From the NCBI GenBank assembly GCA_001839685.1, contig MLAK01000626.1, forward strand, positions 73,858 to 88,821: a stretch of 14,964 bases of DNA, read 5' to 3'. Source of the DNA: Tritrichomonas foetus (lineage: Eukaryota; Parabasalia; Tritrichomonadida; Tritrichomonadidae). A model generated the notes under the pieces. It was not told the DNA's origin. It saw only the letters and a program-made list of their open reading frames with translations, and ran no database searches. Below are positions 1-7,834 of this stretch, piece by piece. The translations under genes were made by a program, and so were the position numbers. Positions within the stretch are counted from its first letter, which is position 1. Each line of letters begins with the position of its first letter.

Positions 1-2
1 AT

Positions 3-74
3 ATCATATCTTGAATCTCTATCATATCTTGAATCTCTATCATATCTTGAATCTCTATCATATCTTGAATCGAT
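3..74. repeat. 18-bp minisatellite, four copies
   Basis: The unit ATCATATCTTGAATCTCT is repeated head to tail at 3-20, 21-38 and 39-56, with a fourth copy from 57 that diverges after about 15 bases. The three complete copies are identical. Because 18 is a multiple of three, some frames stay open through it: the plus frame from base 2 reads repeated YHILNL, and the minus strand reads repeated IQDMIE. It could therefore be the edge of a repetitive coding region outside the window, but nothing else supports that. The rest of the stretch to base 201 is plain AT-rich DNA. Confidence 0.9.
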
Positions 75-201
75 TACCTTACACAATTTTTATTATAATC
101 TTTCCCCTAATAAAAAAATTTAAAATGAGAACATATCTGATAATGAATTAATATTTTATTAACAAAAACATACATAAAAAACAATTTTATATAATAATTA
201 A

Positions 202-2391
202 CTAACAACAACAATCGCATTCATCATTTCCGAGAAAAACAGGATTAATTTTGCACATTAATGATTTTCCATGTAATAATTTGCATTTTGGAGATTCGAT
301 GAATCCATCAAAGCTTCCATCAATTATTTTCATCATTTGTTCATTTTCTACAGCTAAATTGGCACACGATTTGATTGATGCATCATTTATTACTGTATGC
401 CGGTTGACAAGTCTTTCTAAAGCTAAAATTTCTCTAGTTTTTTCACGTAATAGACATTTCAAAGAATCTATTTCAGAAGTTTGTTTTTCAATTTTACGTT
501 GAGTTAACTGATACATTTTGGATTGATGATCAGATGCAAGAATATATTCTCTAAATTTAAGTTTCATCTGAGAATGTCTTTTGTTTCGTTTATCTAAAAG
601 TTCTGTTAATCTTTTAATCTCTTCTTTTAATGATTTATTGACATTTTCTATTTGTTCTAAGTTACTTGTCACTTTGTTATATAACTCAGGTGATATTTTC
701 TGTGATAATTCTCGTGTTAATTGACCAATGTGTTGTTTTAATTTGTAGATTTGCTTTTCAGCGTCAGGATTTAATCTAGAATTATGTAATTCTGCTTCTT
801 TTTCAGATGTAATTCTATTGATTTCAAATTGAGCATCATCAGCACTTTGCTTCATAAACAAAATATCATGTTCAAGATCAGTCATTTTACTTCTTAAATC
901 ACGTATTTTCTTTTCATAAGACAACAATCCTTTTCCTCCACCAAAAGCTAAAGAAGAAGGATTGATTTCACCTCCATATTTGGCAATTAATGGAAATTTT
1001 TTAGCAAACATAATTGCTAAAATAATAGCTTTGAAATTAGACTGTTCAGTGTGAAAAACACTTGTATGAAAATCAGCAACAGCATTTAAAATTGGAATTT
1101 GTGTTTTATCAATAAATTTAGCAAATCTTAATCTCATTTTCAAATTAGATATATTATTTTCTGCACGATCGAGTTCTTCTCGAGTTTTTCGTAGGGCAAA
1201 TTGAAGTGATTTAATGAGTTCATCTTCTTTATCTTCTTTTGATGTGAAGGTATAATTATCAGAGTGTTTTCTTTCTCGAATCTCAATGGCTGCTGAATCT
1301 AATTTTTTCTTTAAGTGTTCATTTTCTTTGACTAGTCTTTCGACTAAGTGTGATTTTTCAATTAATTCTAAGACTTTATTATTTATTGGATCAAATATTC
1401 CATTTGTTGATGAATTATTTTCATCATCACTTTGTGAATGAGTTTGACTAAAACTTGACAAATTTGGCACGTCCAAACTTCGAGACAAGAAATCATGTTC
1501 AAATTCAAATTGTTGATTTTTATTATTTAAATCATTATATTTTCGTTCAAACTCCAAAATTTGGTTTTTCAATTGCCTGATTGTTATATTAAGTTTTTCG
1601 TTATCCCTTTTTAGTCTATTTATTTGAATTTCATAATTATTTTCTTCTTCTTTGATTTGTTCTTCTTGTTCTTTGTATTGGTTCTGGAAATTTCTTTGTT
1701 GTTCTTTCAATTGCCTTTCATTATTTTCTTGGCAAATTTTGATTTGACTTTCAAGTTCTCTAACTCGTTGATGTAAGCCATTTTTTTCATTTTCATATTC
1801 TTGTTTCATTTTTCTTATTAATTCGTCTTTTTCATTCAATTGATGATGTGACTGTTCTTTAATGAGATTAATTTGAATTTCCAATTGCTTTTTGGCATTT
1901 ATTTCGTTTGATGTGATTGATGCTTTTAATGAATCAATTTCTTGATTTAATAAACCAATTTGCTTTTTAAAAGTTTCTATTTGTTGTAAATATTCTTTCG
2001 ATCGAGATTTCCATTTCATTATTTTTTCGTTTAATTTGATTACTTTCTCTTTTTCAGATTGGAGTAATACATCGACTTCATAGTATCGCTTACTTGCATT
2101 TTCCGCGTTATTTGTAATTCCTTTTCGAAAGTTTTCGATGATTATTTTTAAGGATTTAATTTCCTCAAGAAATTCGTTTTCTTTAAATGCAAACTCTGCA
2201 GACTGTAATTTATTTGATTCTTTTTCGATTTTTAGTTGCATTTCAAGAGATGCGTTTTTTTCTTTTAATTCCAAATTTTCGTTCACTTTTTCTTGCAAGC
2301 TTGAAAGTAGAGTTGAATCGTTTTGAATTGTTTGAGCAATTTGATGTACGGTTTTAATCGACGTTCTCAGCGTTTTCTTCGTTGAACTCAT
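202..2391 (-). CDS. Large coiled-coil protein with conserved-looking central block and Cys-rich C-terminus
   Basis: This is a 729-aa single-exon protein, ATG to TAG. Residues about 10-300 are almost continuous Glu/Lys/Gln/Asn-rich heptad-like sequence. A Ser/Asp/Asn-rich break follows (about 303-335), then more coiled coil (337-423). A less charged block at about 425-490 (ILNAVADFHTSVF... and a Gly-rich GGGKG) interrupts the coil, and coiled coil resumes to about 665. The tail has extra cysteines and ends CDCCC. No enzyme motif, membrane segment or signal peptide is visible. Trichomonads have many such proteins, often named after trichohyalin or viral A-type inclusion protein by composition alone. 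A structural role in cytoskeleton, basal body or vesicle tethering is plausible inference. The start is the first in-frame ATG. A TCAAAA lies 15 nt upstream and an M3-like motif about 60 nt upstream. A TAAA follows the stop within about 20 nt. Confidence 0.88.
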   Translation of the reverse strand: MSSTKKTLRTSIKTVHQIAQTIQNDSTLLSSLQEKVNENLELKEKNASLEMQLKIEKESNKLQSAEFAFKENEFLEEIKSLKIIIENFRKGITNNAENASKRYYEVDVLLQSEKEKVIKLNEKIMKWKSRSKEYLQQIETFKKQIGLLNQEIDSLKASITSNEINAKKQLEIQINLIKEQSHHQLNEKDELIRKMKQEYENEKNGLHQRVRELESQIKICQENNERQLKEQQRNFQNQYKEQEEQIKEEENNYEIQINRLKRDNEKLNITIRQLKNQILEFERKYNDLNNKNQQFEFEHDFLSRSLDVPNLSSFSQTHSQSDDENNSSTNGIFDPINNKVLELIEKSHLVERLVKENEHLKKKLDSAAIEIRERKHSDNYTFTSKEDKEDELIKSLQFALRKTREELDRAENNISNLKMRLRFAKFIDKTQIPILNAVADFHTSVFHTEQSNFKAIILAIMFAKKFPLIAKYGGEINPSSLAFGGGKGLLSYEKKIRDLRSKMTDLEHDILFMKQSADDAQFEINRITSEKEAELHNSRLNPDAEKQIYKLKQHIGQLTRELSQKISPELYNKVTSNLEQIENVNKSLKEEIKRLTELLDKRNKRHSQMKLKFREYILASDHQSKMYQLTQRKIEKQTSEIDSLKCLLREKTREILALERLVNRHTVINDASIKSCANLAVENEQMMKIIDGSFDGFIESPKCKLLHGKSLMCKINPVFLGNDECDCCC

Positions 2392-2411
2392 GAAAAACTA
2401 TGTTTTGATGT

Positions 2412-2457
2412 CCGTTTAAAATATCCACTTTTTTTCGTGAATTATTCATTTAAACGG
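2412..2457. repeat. Inverted repeat, 9-bp arms CCGTTTAAA / TTTAAACGG
   Basis: The arms at 2412-2420 and 2449-2457 are exact reverse complements separated by 28 bp. They lie just upstream of the coiled-coil gene. One arm overlaps the M3-like motif, so this may be a paired binding site for a Myb-like factor rather than a hairpin. That role is inference. Confidence 0.6.
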
Positions 2458-2459
2458 TC
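2452..2459 (-). promoter_or_regulatory. M3-like core promoter motif upstream of the coiled-coil gene
   Basis: Read on the minus strand the site is GACCGTTT. It fits the T. vaginalis M3 core promoter motif as I remember it: (A/G/T)(A/G)C(G/C)G(T/C)T(T/A). It lies 61 bp upstream of the coiled-coil gene ATG in the same orientation. It is part of a 17-bp stretch (2449-2465) that recurs at 10397-10413, and of an inverted repeat with 2412-2420. The match is sequence-only. Confidence 0.5.
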
Positions 2460-2697
2460 TTTCGAAACTTTTTCACAAAGTATTCAATATTGAATTCATT
2501 TCACAACACTTTTTTCTTTTCATGTGGTTCAGAATCTTAATCTAGAATATGATTCCAATCTAGATTCGAAATTGATAATATCTTTTTTCTCTTCTCATGG
2601 AGTTCCATTTGAATATTGAATTTTTTTATCGAATTTTAAATTGGAAACACGGTTTAGATGATGTTATTGACGTTTTTATGTAATATTGGGTCACTTA

Positions 2698-2790
2698 GAC
2701 TTGGAGAAGCGGTGTTCACTAGATGAGCCTCCTCCAATTGCCGAATGAGTCAAAGGTGAACACAAAGTTCACATCACATTTGCCCATTTT
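2698..2790. other. GC-richer intergenic segment with interleaved inverted repeats; possible structured RNA
   Basis: Two inverted-repeat pairs interleave: TTGGAG (2701-2706) with CTCCAA (2732-2737), and GTGTTCAC (2712-2719) with GTGAACAC (2756-2763). The order A-B-A'-B' has the topology of an H-type pseudoknot, or two mutually exclusive stems. A further GTGAAC/GTTCAC hairpin is at 2756-2771, and a run of five T follows near 2789. The segment is clearly less AT-rich than its surroundings. I do not recognise it as a tRNA, snRNA, SRP or RNase P RNA. The rest of 2466-2962 holds only AT-rich DNA with several AATATTGAA-type short repeats. Confidence 0.25.
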
Positions 2791-2966
2791 TCTGTCAAAA
2801 TGCATATTTCATTGGAAAAAAAATGCCCTGCCAAAATATTAATATAATTTAAGTAATAAAATGACACAATGGAGCTCCAATATTCAATACTGATTAATTT
2901 CCTTCAGAAGAACAATTCATTCTGCTGTTTGGTCAGTGGAGTTAAAAATATTGAAAGGATATATGG

Positions 2967-2971
2967 TCATA
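2967..2971 (+). promoter_or_regulatory. Candidate Initiator TCATA for the GT61-like gene
   Basis: TCATA fits the trichomonad Initiator TCA(+1)Py(T/A). If A at 2969 is the start site, the leader before the ATG at 2990 is 21 nt, typical for trichomonads. This favours 2990 over the in-frame ATG at 2963, which lies upstream of the site. Confidence 0.45.
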
Positions 2972-2989
2972 TATTTCAATCAAAGCACC

Positions 2990-4633
2990 ATGCAAGATCA
3001 TCACTCAACTTATTCTTGTTTGATACTTTATTCAACATCTCTTCCAATTTTAGTCGCTTTGATTGCGGCAGCTTATTGTTTCATGTTTGAAAATTCACCA
3101 CCTGAATTTCCTCTTCCATATAACATAAATTGTGTTGATTGTAGTAGCATTAGAATAAACACCATTTCCAATGAATTAAATCGTCTAAAAGTTGAATTGC
3201 AAATTGATGATTTTTCTGAATATCCGAAAAGTGCAGCATCTTCAATGGTTCATGTAATAGTACAGACTGGAGGAACTGTGATTGATTATGGAAATACACA
3301 ATTTATAGATACCATGAATAATGGAACGCATCTTTCTTTTTCAATTCTTCAACAATTTAATGGATTCGCCCATGCTGGAGTTTATTGTCAAAATCAACTT
3401 CTTGGAAGTTACAGTTATACAGTTGATGATATTATTTTTAACCATGCTGGATTTAGTAAATCAAAAGCACAATACGAAACAGTTTCTCATTTTGAGAATG
3501 TTTGCTTCAAAAACATTTTGAAAAATGCAAAAAAATTCCAAAAAGATGAAAAAAATGAAGAAACAATCAATCAAAATAAAGATGAAAATGATGGTGAAGA
3601 CATTGATAAAAGCAATGAATCTTTAATATTCTTTTCGAATGTTGATAAAATGAAAATAGGACAACTTAAAGTTACCAAAAAGAAGAAAATTTCTCTTATA
3701 AATGATAAACGAAGTATTTTTAAATTTAACAAAGATGAGAATCTTGGGAATATTGAAATAAAACCAACTTTAATGATTTCTGCAACACCAAAAAAACTAG
3801 AAAATCAATTATATGAAGTCTTATTACCAATTTGGAAAACTATACAACAAACGGGTAACCCTGGTTTGTATAAATTTGCATTTCCAAATTCGAAGAAAGT
3901 GAAAAATTCGAAAAAAATCCAAAATTTAGCATTCAATATTCAAAAAATCATTCCAAATGAAAGAATTGATCTTAAAAAAGGAAAATGTTTTAAGAAAATC
4001 GAATTTCTAAAAACAACAGGATCAGTTCCTTATCTTTTTAATTCAACAAACACTGAATATGATGACATTCAAGCGAAAACTTCACATTTTCAATGGATTC
4101 AAGCTTTCCCACCTAAAATATTTCCAATTTTTAAATCACTGTATACAAATATAACAGAATTTAAGAACAGAACTATTGTAATAACACGCAGCCTAAAGCC
4201 TATCAAGAAAATCATCGAACAAATTCTGCCCGAAGAAGAAAATATCACAATTTTGACTTTTCCAAAAACAAAAGATCTTTCAATTGCAGCATCAACTATA
4301 GCATCAGCACATATTTTTATTGCAGATACTATTGAGTCTCTTCTTTTTGGAATTTTTCTCTCAGAAAACTCTACATTAATTGAAATTCCACCGATTGGAA
4401 TGGAGTGCACAGAATTTGGAAAGGTTTTTGCTGAATTTGGGAAAGCAAAATATATGTCATTTTTCAAAGGCTCAGAAAATTGCACTTGCAGAAGTTTGGA
4501 ATGTTATTTTCACGAAAACCAAAATCAGATATCTATTGATAGTGACAGACTTGCACATTATCTCAATTATATTTTCTCAATGAACCATATGACTCTAACA
4601 AATGAAAATAAAGGAAAAGGGATAAATATATAA
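2990..4633 (+). CDS. Type II membrane protein, GT61/DUF563-like putative glycosyltransferase
   Basis: The product is 547 aa from the ATG at 2990. The frame is open further upstream, with another ATG at 2963 and a GTG at 2936; the TCATA Initiator favours 2990. Residues about 11-33 form one hydrophobic segment preceded by a short polar N-terminus, a Golgi-type signal anchor. A Lys/Glu/Asn-rich insert lies at about 177-212. The C-terminal third resembles GT61/DUF563 proteins: IVITRS (about 396-401), the stretch ASAHIFIADTIE, then LIEIPPIGMECTEFG (about 463-477) and a Cys pair near 500-505. Family members usually carry His-Gly-Ala after the Ile-Ala/Gly; here it is Thr-Ile-Glu, so activity is doubtful. 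Several N-x-S/T sites suit a luminal domain. The likely role is Golgi glycan synthesis (family inference), possibly as a non-catalytic paralogue. Ends TAA with TAAA close by. Confidence 0.72.
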   Translation: MQDHHSTYSCLILYSTSLPILVALIAAAYCFMFENSPPEFPLPYNINCVDCSSIRINTISNELNRLKVELQIDDFSEYPKSAASSMVHVIVQTGGTVIDYGNTQFIDTMNNGTHLSFSILQQFNGFAHAGVYCQNQLLGSYSYTVDDIIFNHAGFSKSKAQYETVSHFENVCFKNILKNAKKFQKDEKNEETINQNKDENDGEDIDKSNESLIFFSNVDKMKIGQLKVTKKKKISLINDKRSIFKFNKDENLGNIEIKPTLMISATPKKLENQLYEVLLPIWKTIQQTGNPGLYKFAFPNSKKVKNSKKIQNLAFNIQKIIPNERIDLKKGKCFKKIEFLKTTGSVPYLFNSTNTEYDDIQAKTSHFQWIQAFPPKIFPIFKSLYTNITEFKNRTIVITRSLKPIKKIIEQILPEEENITILTFPKTKDLSIAASTIASAHIFIADTIESLLFGIFLSENSTLIEIPPIGMECTEFGKVFAEFGKAKYMSFFKGSENCTCRSLECYFHENQNQISIDSDRLAHYLNYIFSMNHMTLTNENKGKGINI

Positions 4634-5133
4634 TCGAATAAATAAATGCATAATTTTTTTTTCATTGTTTGCTCAATGAAATGTTATGCAAGCTTTCAAA
4701 CAGATTACCAAGATGTAAAATAATGAAATTTCTCGATATCAAAGCAAGAGAAAACTCATATGTGGTTGTACATAAGGAAATTTTTTTCCACATATAAGAT
4801 GATGGGGCAAAATGGTATTTTTAACTTTTGAATGCAAAATTTTACCTTCGAAAATTGATAGCAGTATTGGTCTTTTAAAAATATTTTGAATATTTTGAAA
4901 TCTCGTAGTAAAATTATTATTTTGAATAGTTTATATGGAAAATTCAAAATTGCATTCAATAATTATTGAATAAAAAAGCCAAGATTTTTGAGACGATCAT
5001 TTCTCATTCATTTTTATCATGCATCTTCACTGAAATTTCTAATCTTTTCTCTAATACTCACAAATTATCAATCAAAATTAAATTTCTTAAAGAATATTTC
5101 TGATAAATTCAGAATATTTCTGAAGTTTTAAAA
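4634..5133. other. Intergenic, no gene seen
   Basis: This is AT-rich spacer between the GT61-like gene and the La-module gene. It contains TAAA-type possible poly(A) signals just after the first gene. Near the second gene is a direct repeat AGAATATTTCTGA at 5091-5103 and 5111-5123. The minus frame at 4756-4959 opens with TTG, not ATG, and has no coding character. Confidence 0.6.
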
Positions 5134-5138
5134 TCATT
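5134..5138 (+). promoter_or_regulatory. Candidate Initiator TCATT for the La-module gene
   Basis: TCATT fits TCA(+1)Py(T/A). The leader to the ATG at 5165 would be 29 nt. A 13-bp direct repeat lies immediately upstream (5091-5123) and might be part of the promoter. Confidence 0.5.
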
Positions 5139-5164
5139 AAAATTTAATCTAAAAAGTTAACTAA

Positions 5165-6121
5165 ATGCAAATACACAGTCTCGATCAAATCGCTCATATT
5201 ATTGAAAACTTCATTACATCCAAAAGCGTTGCACATAACCCCCGAATTCTCGCCCTTCTCTCACATCATGGATTCATTCCACTCAATGAGCTCATCATTG
5301 CCGCGACTTCGGCCTGCAGTGGCTACGCAGGATGTGAGATCAATCTCGATGACGCCTCCCGCGCCTGCGCTTATTCTTTCGCATTAAATCCATATTTCGT
5401 CAATCATCCAATTCCAGGCCTTTTACTTCCTTATCGAGTAGACTTCACGATACTCACATTAAAGAACCTTCCGCCTCGCTGTACGGTCGAACGTTTGAAC
5501 GTCTTTTTAACTCAAATATGCGGAACGAACGAATTCGAAAGCGAAAAAGTACGAAACGGTGTCTTCAAAGTGACCTTCAAAGCTTCCTTTAACGCCACGG
5601 ACCACGCCAGCCTCCTCTGGAGGGCGCTGAAATATGCGCCAATCGACGGAATATTCATTTCATGCGAGGCTCTTATCGAGCCACTCAAACAGCCAGACGA
5701 ATGCCCAGAAGATAGTCTATCGGCCCAAAACTACTCAAATAGCGGCTCAAAATCTCAATCGAATAATAATTATTCCCAAAAATTCAACAGAAGCTACAAC
5801 AACAGAAGCTACAACAATAGAAATTACAATAGCAGAAAAAGGGCATCAAATGTAACAGGAAGTGGCTACAATGAGTATAGCGAAGGAAATAATTTTAACA
5901 GAAAATATGGTTACAATTATTCGCCGAATAAAAGTGACAGAAATCATAACACGAACACTAATAACAACTATCAAAGAAGAAATAATAATTATAATAATAT
6001 TAACAATTCATCAACAGAAAAGAAACCTGTTGTGTTGAATATAACAAGAAGAAAGGAATATCTGAATGTCGCTCCAACATTGCAGTTCGACAACAAACCT
6101 CGCTTGATTATCCAGAAATGA
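5165..6121 (+). CDS. Probable La-module RNA-binding protein (La motif-like, RRM, Asn/Arg/Tyr-rich tail)
   Basis: The product is 318 aa, ATG to TGA. Residues about 6-80 resemble a La motif winged helix: helix 1 (QIAHIIENFITS), then ILALLSHHGFIPLNELI, matching the GWVPL/GYVPL position of La proteins. Residues about 93-172 look like an RRM, with RNP2-like ILTLKNLP and RNP1-like NGVFKVTF. Together they form the La-plus-RRM arrangement of La and LARP proteins, which bind 3'-oligouridine ends of Pol III transcripts or mRNA. By my alignment, the usual La-motif uridine-binding aromatics and Asp are mostly absent, so the RNA target may differ. Residues 186-283 are a low-complexity Asn/Ser/Tyr/Arg tail with a short tandem repeat. 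A basic end (RLIIQK) follows. The first two thirds are clearly more GC-rich than the tail and the flanks. The family call rests on pattern, not a search. Confidence 0.68.
   Translation: MQIHSLDQIAHIIENFITSKSVAHNPRILALLSHHGFIPLNELIIAATSACSGYAGCEINLDDASRACAYSFALNPYFVNHPIPGLLLPYRVDFTILTLKNLPPRCTVERLNVFLTQICGTNEFESEKVRNGVFKVTFKASFNATDHASLLWRALKYAPIDGIFISCEALIEPLKQPDECPEDSLSAQNYSNSGSKSQSNNNYSQKFNRSYNNRSYNNRNYNSRKRASNVTGSGYNEYSEGNNFNRKYGYNYSPNKSDRNHNTNTNNNYQRRNNNYNNINNSSTEKKPVVLNITRRKEYLNVAPTLQFDNKPRLIIQK
5786..5830 (+). repeat. 15-bp tandem repeat encoding NRSYN
   Basis: AACAGAAGCTACAAC occurs exactly twice (5786-5800, 5801-5815), followed by a diverged copy AATAGAAATTACAAT (5816-5830). The repeat is in frame and gives NRSYN, NRSYN, NRNYN in the low-complexity tail of the La-module protein. 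This indicates growth of the tail by codon-level duplication. Confidence 0.85.
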
Positions 6122-7834
6122 GAAATCTCGAGTTGTTTGATATTTTAATTATTAATTTGAATTATATATGTTATAATAAATGGGTTTTGGTGATTTTTAT
6201 AGAGTATTTAATTTATTTTTTTATTTTTTTCTAATCATTGAATCAAGTGGATTGTTCAAAATCTGAAGCCGATATATATATATATCGATTAATATAGAGA
6301 CACAATTAGAAATCTAAATGAAAAAGAAATGTTTATTTGAAATTAAGGCAATATCACCTTAATATATCTGCTTTATTAAAATCAAGGAGATATTACTCAT
6401 AGAGAGTTAACTTTTCTCCATTATCTGGAAAACAAAAATACATGAGATTCATCTGCATGCCATTGGTAATTGTTATTACTATTTGGCTAATTATTTAATT
6501 TTTATTTAAAAAACTTTAGAAAACAGATCGACACTAATACATTCTTCAAAACATTGAAGTGAGTATCAATGAAAGTAGTGGATTTTGGTTCAATGCAGCC
6601 ATCAATAACTTAGCAGCTTTTTATTTCTTTTATCACAAGAAAATGAAATTTATTTATCAGAATTCCCAACAACCTTTTGCACCTATGGAAAAATACATAA
6701 ATAACAGATTGATAATAACCATAGAATCATGCATTCCACCTTTGCATTCTGCCATGTTTTTCATTATCCTTTATTCGCAGCCTCAATAACTTTTGCTCTT
6801 CATAGTTTTTTTCCGCAGTAAATTTCATAAAAGTGTCATCCATTCACATGATAATTCATGCTACAAAGAATTTCCAATAGTTTGAATTCTAAGTTAGATG
6901 ATTCTTCTCAAAAATCAACAAGTTTTTTGTGATCGTCGATTCATAATCATAACATTGGATTATTAATGTTAAGCAATTTCTGTGAGGTTTTGTTTCTCTA
7001 CTTTCCTCCTAATTTCAATGAAAAATTTTATTTGTTTATTACTGCTTATCAAATAGAACAAATACTTGGAGTATCTCATGAAAAAGATCATTTCAAATTA
7101 AATATCTTTATTGAATAAGATTCAATTTTATATAATTCATGGAAAAGTATAAATGTATGACAAAATATATTAATCATAGACCAGCATCCAGCTTTTAAAG
7201 AAAGCCGATGAGTAGATAGAGAAAGAAAGCCCTGGAATTTATAACTTTTTCAGTGCTTTACATCAAGTGTTTCTGAATATTTGCAACGATATGACTTTTC
7301 AAAAAGTGAAAATACGAAAATTTAGTGTACATTTTTCTCCTAAGTTTCGAATAAGATATCATTAGTTCTCCAATTTCATATATGTCTAATATCTTTCATT
7401 GTAATTTTCTCAAAAAAAGCAGTTATTTCAAAGCCATAATCTTTTGATGCATAGAAAAATTCAGAATGGTAGGACCAAATATTAGTACAATAATTAAATA
7501 TTATCATAAAAAGTTGAACATTCACAATTATCAACTCATTATCACAAAATTTTCCTCTGACAATATTAATACATTTCTTGTCAACTGAGTAAACAGCCTA
7601 AAATAAAACAATTCTTGGAAATACTATCATTCAGAAAATAAACTCATAAAATTCTACTACCATTGAAAATATCTACCACGATATTGAAAAAAATTATTCA
7701 ATTTCAGCCAATCATCATAAAAAATAAACAAAAACGAATGACTTATTCAATACTCTCATTGAAATCGAGAAAATCATCAAAGCAAATTTTTCACAAAAAG
7801 TAAGAAAAATTCTCTCAAATTTAATAAATCGAAA
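6122..7834. other. 1.7-kb intergenic region, no gene seen
   Basis: I find no coding-like frame here. The longest plus frame (6559-6789) starts at GTG and has no ATG for 28 codons. The region holds an 18-bp perfect palindrome of alternating TA flanked by CG (6270-6287), and a hairpin ATTAAGG-8 nt-CCTTAAT (6342-6363). A direct repeat AAAGAAAGCC lies near 7197-7232. A TCACA at 7791-7795 could be the Initiator of the following EF-hand gene, giving a 42-nt leader. Confidence 0.6.
6270..6287. repeat. 18-bp perfect palindrome of alternating TA
   Basis: CGATATATATATATATCG is identical to its own reverse complement. It could extrude as a cruciform, or may simply be a TA microsatellite bounded by CG on both sides. 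No function is shown. Confidence 0.8.

Noticed and set aside
2720..2727. TAGATGA as a C/D-box snoRNA C box
   Set aside because: It has a mismatch to RTGATGA and no D box CTGA or terminal stem at suitable distance.
2869..3090. Plus-strand 73-codon frame starting at an ATG before the GT61-like gene
   Set aside because: It overlaps the membrane-anchor coding frame in another phase and shows no domain. It might act as an upstream ORF only if transcription starts earlier than the predicted Initiator.
4099..4485. Minus-strand 128-codon frame
   Set aside because: It is the antisense shadow of the GT61-like gene, whose frame has domain evidence.
6559..6789. Plus-strand frame of 76 codons in the long intergenic region
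   Set aside because: It opens with GTG, has no ATG for 28 codons, no Initiator and no recognisable protein character.
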